Part shown: piece by piece, positions 5,643-7,328 of the stretch
Layout: the number at the start of each line of letters is the position of its first letter
Numbering within the stretch: position 1 is the first letter of the stretch
NCBI GenBank assembly: GCA_002293345.1
Contig: DBDB01000043.1
Coordinates: 1-7,328 of the forward strand
Length of the DNA stretch: 7,328 nt
Reading direction: 5' to 3'
Source of the DNA: Alistipes sp. UBA943
GTDB taxonomy: Bacteria > Bacteroidota > Bacteroidia > Bacteroidales > Rikenellaceae
Program-made: the position numbers and the translations under genes
The notes under the pieces: generated by a model
Told to the model about the DNA's origin: nothing
Database searches by the model: none
The model's input: only the letters and a program-made list of their open reading frames with translations

Positions 5643-6407
5643 ATGGAAAAAGTTGAGATAAAACAGGAAAATTTGGTCTACGCGAAACCGCGCCTGATCA
5701 AGGATAACGTGATGCACTACTGCCCCGGTTGCTCGCACGGAACACTGCACAAATTGGTGGCCGAAGTGATCGACGAGTTGGGTATGGAGGATAAAACGAT
5801 CGCCGTGTCTCCGGTGGGATGTTCCGTGTTCGCGTACAATTACATCGACGTGGATTGGATCCAGGCGGCACACGGACGTGCGTTGGCGTGTGCCACGGCG
5901 GCCAAACGGTTGCATCCCGAGAGTCTCGTGTTTACGTACCAGGGTGACGGCGACATGTCGGCGATCGGTACGGCCGAAACGATCCATGCGGCGGCCCGCG
6001 GCGAGAACGTCGTGGCGATCTACGTGAATAACGCCATTTACGGCATGACGGGCGGACAGATGGCTCCCACTACCCTTTTGGGCATGAAGACCGCCACGAC
6101 GCCTTATGGCCGCGACCCGCGTCTGAATGGTTACCCGTATAAGATCGCCGAGATGATGGCGCATCTGGATGGCGTTTCGTATGTCACGCGCCAGAGTGTG
6201 CACACGCCGGCGAACGTGCGTAAGACGAAAAAAGCACTCGAAAAGGCGTTCAAAAACTCGTTGAACAAGGGCGGCTTCTCGTTGGTAGAGGTGGTTGCGA
6301 CGTGCAACAGCGGTTGGAAACAGACACCCGTGGCATCGAACGAGTGGTTGGAGCAGAATATGTTGCCGTTCTACCCGCTGGGGGATATTAAGGATACGAT
6401 TAAATAG
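5643..6407 (+). CDS. korB: 2-oxoacid:ferredoxin oxidoreductase beta subunit, thiamine diphosphate-binding
   Basis: A 254-residue catalytic subunit that binds thiamine diphosphate and decarboxylates the 2-oxoacid. The ThDP motif is complete: GDGDM at 101-105 and NN at 129-130, followed by IYGMTGGQMAPTT at 132-144. Four cysteines have the spacing expected for the proximal [4Fe-4S] cluster of this family: Cys27 and Cys30 in HYCPGC, Cys60 in PVGCS and Cys221 in ATCNSGW. This indicates an intact electron path to the ferredoxin subunit. The length is normal for a beta subunit that is separate from alpha. It lies between alpha (7-base gap) and gamma (7-base gap) in one operon. The start MEKVEIKQENLVY is the first ATG after the korA stop. 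Confidence 0.95.
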   Translation: MEKVEIKQENLVYAKPRLIKDNVMHYCPGCSHGTLHKLVAEVIDELGMEDKTIAVSPVGCSVFAYNYIDVDWIQAAHGRALACATAAKRLHPESLVFTYQGDGDMSAIGTAETIHAAARGENVVAIYVNNAIYGMTGGQMAPTTLLGMKTATTPYGRDPRLNGYPYKIAEMMAHLDGVSYVTRQSVHTPANVRKTKKALEKAFKNSLNKGGFSLVEVVATCNSGWKQTPVASNEWLEQNMLPFYPLGDIKDTIK

Positions 6408-6410
6408 GAG
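6406..6410 (+). promoter_or_regulatory. Shine-Dalgarno site of the gamma subunit gene
   Basis: AGGAG overlaps the stop codon of the beta-subunit gene and lies 4 bases before the ATG at 6415. It is the clearest Shine-Dalgarno site in the window, unusual here because the other starts lack one. It fixes the start of the gamma gene and suggests translational coupling with korB. Confidence 0.65.
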
Positions 6411-6414
6411 AGCG

Positions 6415-6957
6415 ATGAAAGAGACGTTAATTATAGCAGGATTTGGCGGTCAGGGCGTGTTGTCGATGGGCAAGATACTGGCCTACTCGGGCGTGATGCA
6501 GGATTACGAGGTGACATGGATGCCGTCGTACGGTCCCGAGATGCGTGGCGGTACGGCGAACGTGACGGTGATCGTTTCGGACGAGAAGATCTCGTCGCCG
6601 ATCGCACACCAGTTCGACACGGCAATCATTCTGAACCAGCAATCGATGGACAAATTCGAATCGATGGTACGTCCAGGCGGTGTGCTGATTTACGACACGA
6701 ACGGTATCGTGACTCCCCCCACGCGTAAAGATATCGAGATCTACACGATCGACGCGACGGGCGAATCGACACGTTTGGGTCAATCGAAACTGTTCAACAC
6801 GATGATCCTGGGCGGATATTTGAAGGTACGTCCTGTGGTGAAGATGGAGAATGTGATGGAGGGATTGAAGAAATCCCTTCCGGAACGTGCCTGGAAGACC
6901 CTTCCCGATAATGAGAAGGCGATCCATCACGGTGGTGAGATTATCAAGAAGCAATAG
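6415..6957 (+). CDS. korC: 2-oxoacid:ferredoxin oxidoreductase gamma subunit
   Basis: A 180-residue gamma subunit of the pyruvate/2-oxoacid ferredoxin oxidoreductase family, a structural part of the active complex that contributes to the CoA pocket. Visible landmarks are the N-terminal GFGGQGV at 9-15 after a hydrophobic strand, SYGPEMRGG at 38-46, and SSPIAHQFDTAIILNQQSMDKF further on. The length is normal. The ATG at 6415 is chosen because MKETLIIAGFGGQG is the family N-terminus and AGGAG stands just before it. Upstream in-frame starts lie inside korB and would add 40 arginine-rich residues. It is the last gene of the operon; a terminator follows 4 bases after the stop. Confidence 0.94.
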   Translation: MKETLIIAGFGGQGVLSMGKILAYSGVMQDYEVTWMPSYGPEMRGGTANVTVIVSDEKISSPIAHQFDTAIILNQQSMDKFESMVRPGGVLIYDTNGIVTPPTRKDIEIYTIDATGESTRLGQSKLFNTMILGGYLKVRPVVKMENVMEGLKKSLPERAWKTLPDNEKAIHHGGEIIKKQ

Positions 6958-6960
6958 TTG

Positions 6961-6987
6961 AAAAGGCCCGCTTGCGCGGGCCTTTTT
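6961..6987 (+). terminator. Terminator of the kor operon
   Basis: AAAAGGCCCGC (6961-6971) pairs perfectly with GCGGGCCTTTT (6976-6986) around a TTGC loop, and the T-run continues to 6987. It begins right after the gamma-subunit stop. The A-run on the left could also stop transcription arriving from the right. Confidence 0.95.
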
Positions 6988-7000
6988 ATTCTCCTCCCCG

Positions 7001-7060
7001 CTTTGACCCCGCCCAAGGATGGAGGCTATCGCCTTCGGCGAAGCACCCCCCGGGGCAAAG
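7001..7060. repeat. Nested hairpin element of 60 bases
   Basis: CTTTG-A-CCCCG (7001-7011) pairs with CGGGGCAAAG (7051-7060): 10 bp with one bulged A. Inside it TCGCC (7029-7033) pairs with GGCGA (7037-7041) around TTC. There is no T-run on either side, so it is not an obvious terminator. It may be a REP-like palindrome. Confidence 0.6.
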
Positions 7061-7192
7061 ATGTTTTGATTTTGGAGTTTTTGGGACGGGATTTTTGCCG
7101 CGCCGCCGCGAGGAACGGATGGGATGTACAGACGTGCGTAACATCAACGCCGCAACTGTTTGCCAAAACTGCTCCGCTGCCCTTTCCTAAAA

Positions 7193-7207
7193 GCATCGTT
7201 ACGATGC
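7193..7207 (-). terminator. Weak terminator-like hairpin for minus-strand transcripts
   Basis: GCATCG (7193-7198) pairs with CGATGC (7202-7207) around a 3-base loop. Read on the minus strand the stem is followed by TTTT (7192-7189), which would fit a short terminator for a transcript coming from the right edge. The stem is only 6 bp and the T-run is short, so this is tentative. Confidence 0.3.
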
Positions 7208-7251
7208 AAAAACCAAAAGCAACCCTTCGTTGTATAAAGATCTAATGTAGG

Positions 7252-7293
7252 GCGAGACAAAGAGGGGTTGCGATGCGCCCCTCTTTGTCTCGC
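7252..7293. repeat. Perfect 16-bp inverted repeat with 10-base loop
   Basis: GCGAGACAAAGAGGGG (7252-7267) pairs without mismatch with CCCCTCTTTGTCTCGC (7278-7293). Neither strand has a T-run after the stem, so it is not a standard terminator. It could be a protein-binding palindrome, an RNA hairpin, or the terminator of a right-flanking minus-strand gene without a U-tract. Confidence 0.85.
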
Positions 7294-7328
7294 TGCTGCC
7301 ATCCCTAAAAGGTGTACAAAATCTGTTC

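Larger units (their letters stand above)
6988..7328. other. No convincing gene; GC-rich repeat-like spacer
   Basis: Open frames exist in this stretch, for instance 6958-7245 and 6972-7190 on the plus strand. They start inside or at the edge of the terminator, have proline- and arginine-rich products and match no family I know. What stands out instead are hairpins at 7001-7060, 7193-7207 and 7252-7293. The text between them (for example GACGGGATTTTTGCCGCG near 7085) has the look of a dispersed intergenic repeat of this genus, but that is an impression I cannot verify from one copy. Confidence 0.5.

Noticed and set aside
6295..6414. Upstream start for the gamma subunit
   Set aside because: It lies inside korB, adds 40 arginine-rich residues, and is beaten by ATG 6415 with AGGAG just before it.
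6958..7245. 95-codon plus-strand frame after the kor operon
   Set aside because: It starts with TTG inside the terminator region, contains no recognisable domain, and covers several hairpins; more likely a chance frame over repeat-like DNA.
1..7328. CRISPR array, insertion sequence or transposase gene
   Set aside because: No regularly spaced identical repeats and no transposase-like protein were seen.

Overview
The window looks like a chromosomal segment of a Bacteroidota gut-type anaerobe, most likely order Bacteroidales and plausibly Alistipes or a relative. The clues are GC-rich genes separated by AT-rich spacers, almost no Shine-Dalgarno sites, -7 boxes of the Bacteroidota form TAnnTTTG, and a SerA of the short type typical of this phylum. 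The genus is an inference from style and gene order, not from a marker gene.

Layout from left to right. Bases 1-209 hold the 5' part of an unrecognised gene on the minus strand, which runs off the left edge and begins inside a repeat-like stretch. Bases 323-3737 form a serine-biosynthesis cluster on the plus strand: serC, then serA, then a DUF1015 gene. A 133-base nested palindrome fills the space between serA and DUF1015. A strong two-way terminator (3745-3791) closes the cluster and also serves a small convergent minus-strand gene (3784-4011). Upstream of that small gene, also on the minus strand, is a roughly 150-nt structured RNA with its own TAnnTTTG promoter and a poly-U terminator (4211-4062). 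It is either a 6S-like small RNA or a terminator-type switch in front of the small gene. A divergent promoter next to it drives a four-gene plus-strand operon (4284-6957) for a 2-oxoacid:ferredoxin oxidoreductase in the order ferredoxin (delta), alpha, beta, gamma. A clean terminator follows. The last 340 bases contain no convincing gene but three separate hairpins.

How the genes work together. SerA oxidises 3-phosphoglycerate to 3-phosphohydroxypyruvate. SerC transaminates this with glutamate to phosphoserine and releases 2-oxoglutarate. The phosphatase SerB is not in the window. The oxidoreductase next door converts 2-oxoglutarate or a branched-chain 2-oxoacid and CoA to the acyl-CoA, or the reverse, with ferredoxin as electron carrier; such enzymes are central to anaerobic amino-acid and TCA-type metabolism. 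The items most worth following up are the minus-strand RNA with mutually exclusive pairings, the serA-DUF1015 palindrome, and the DUF1015 protein, whose DGHHR motif recalls the ParB/Srx superfamily that includes free-serine kinases.
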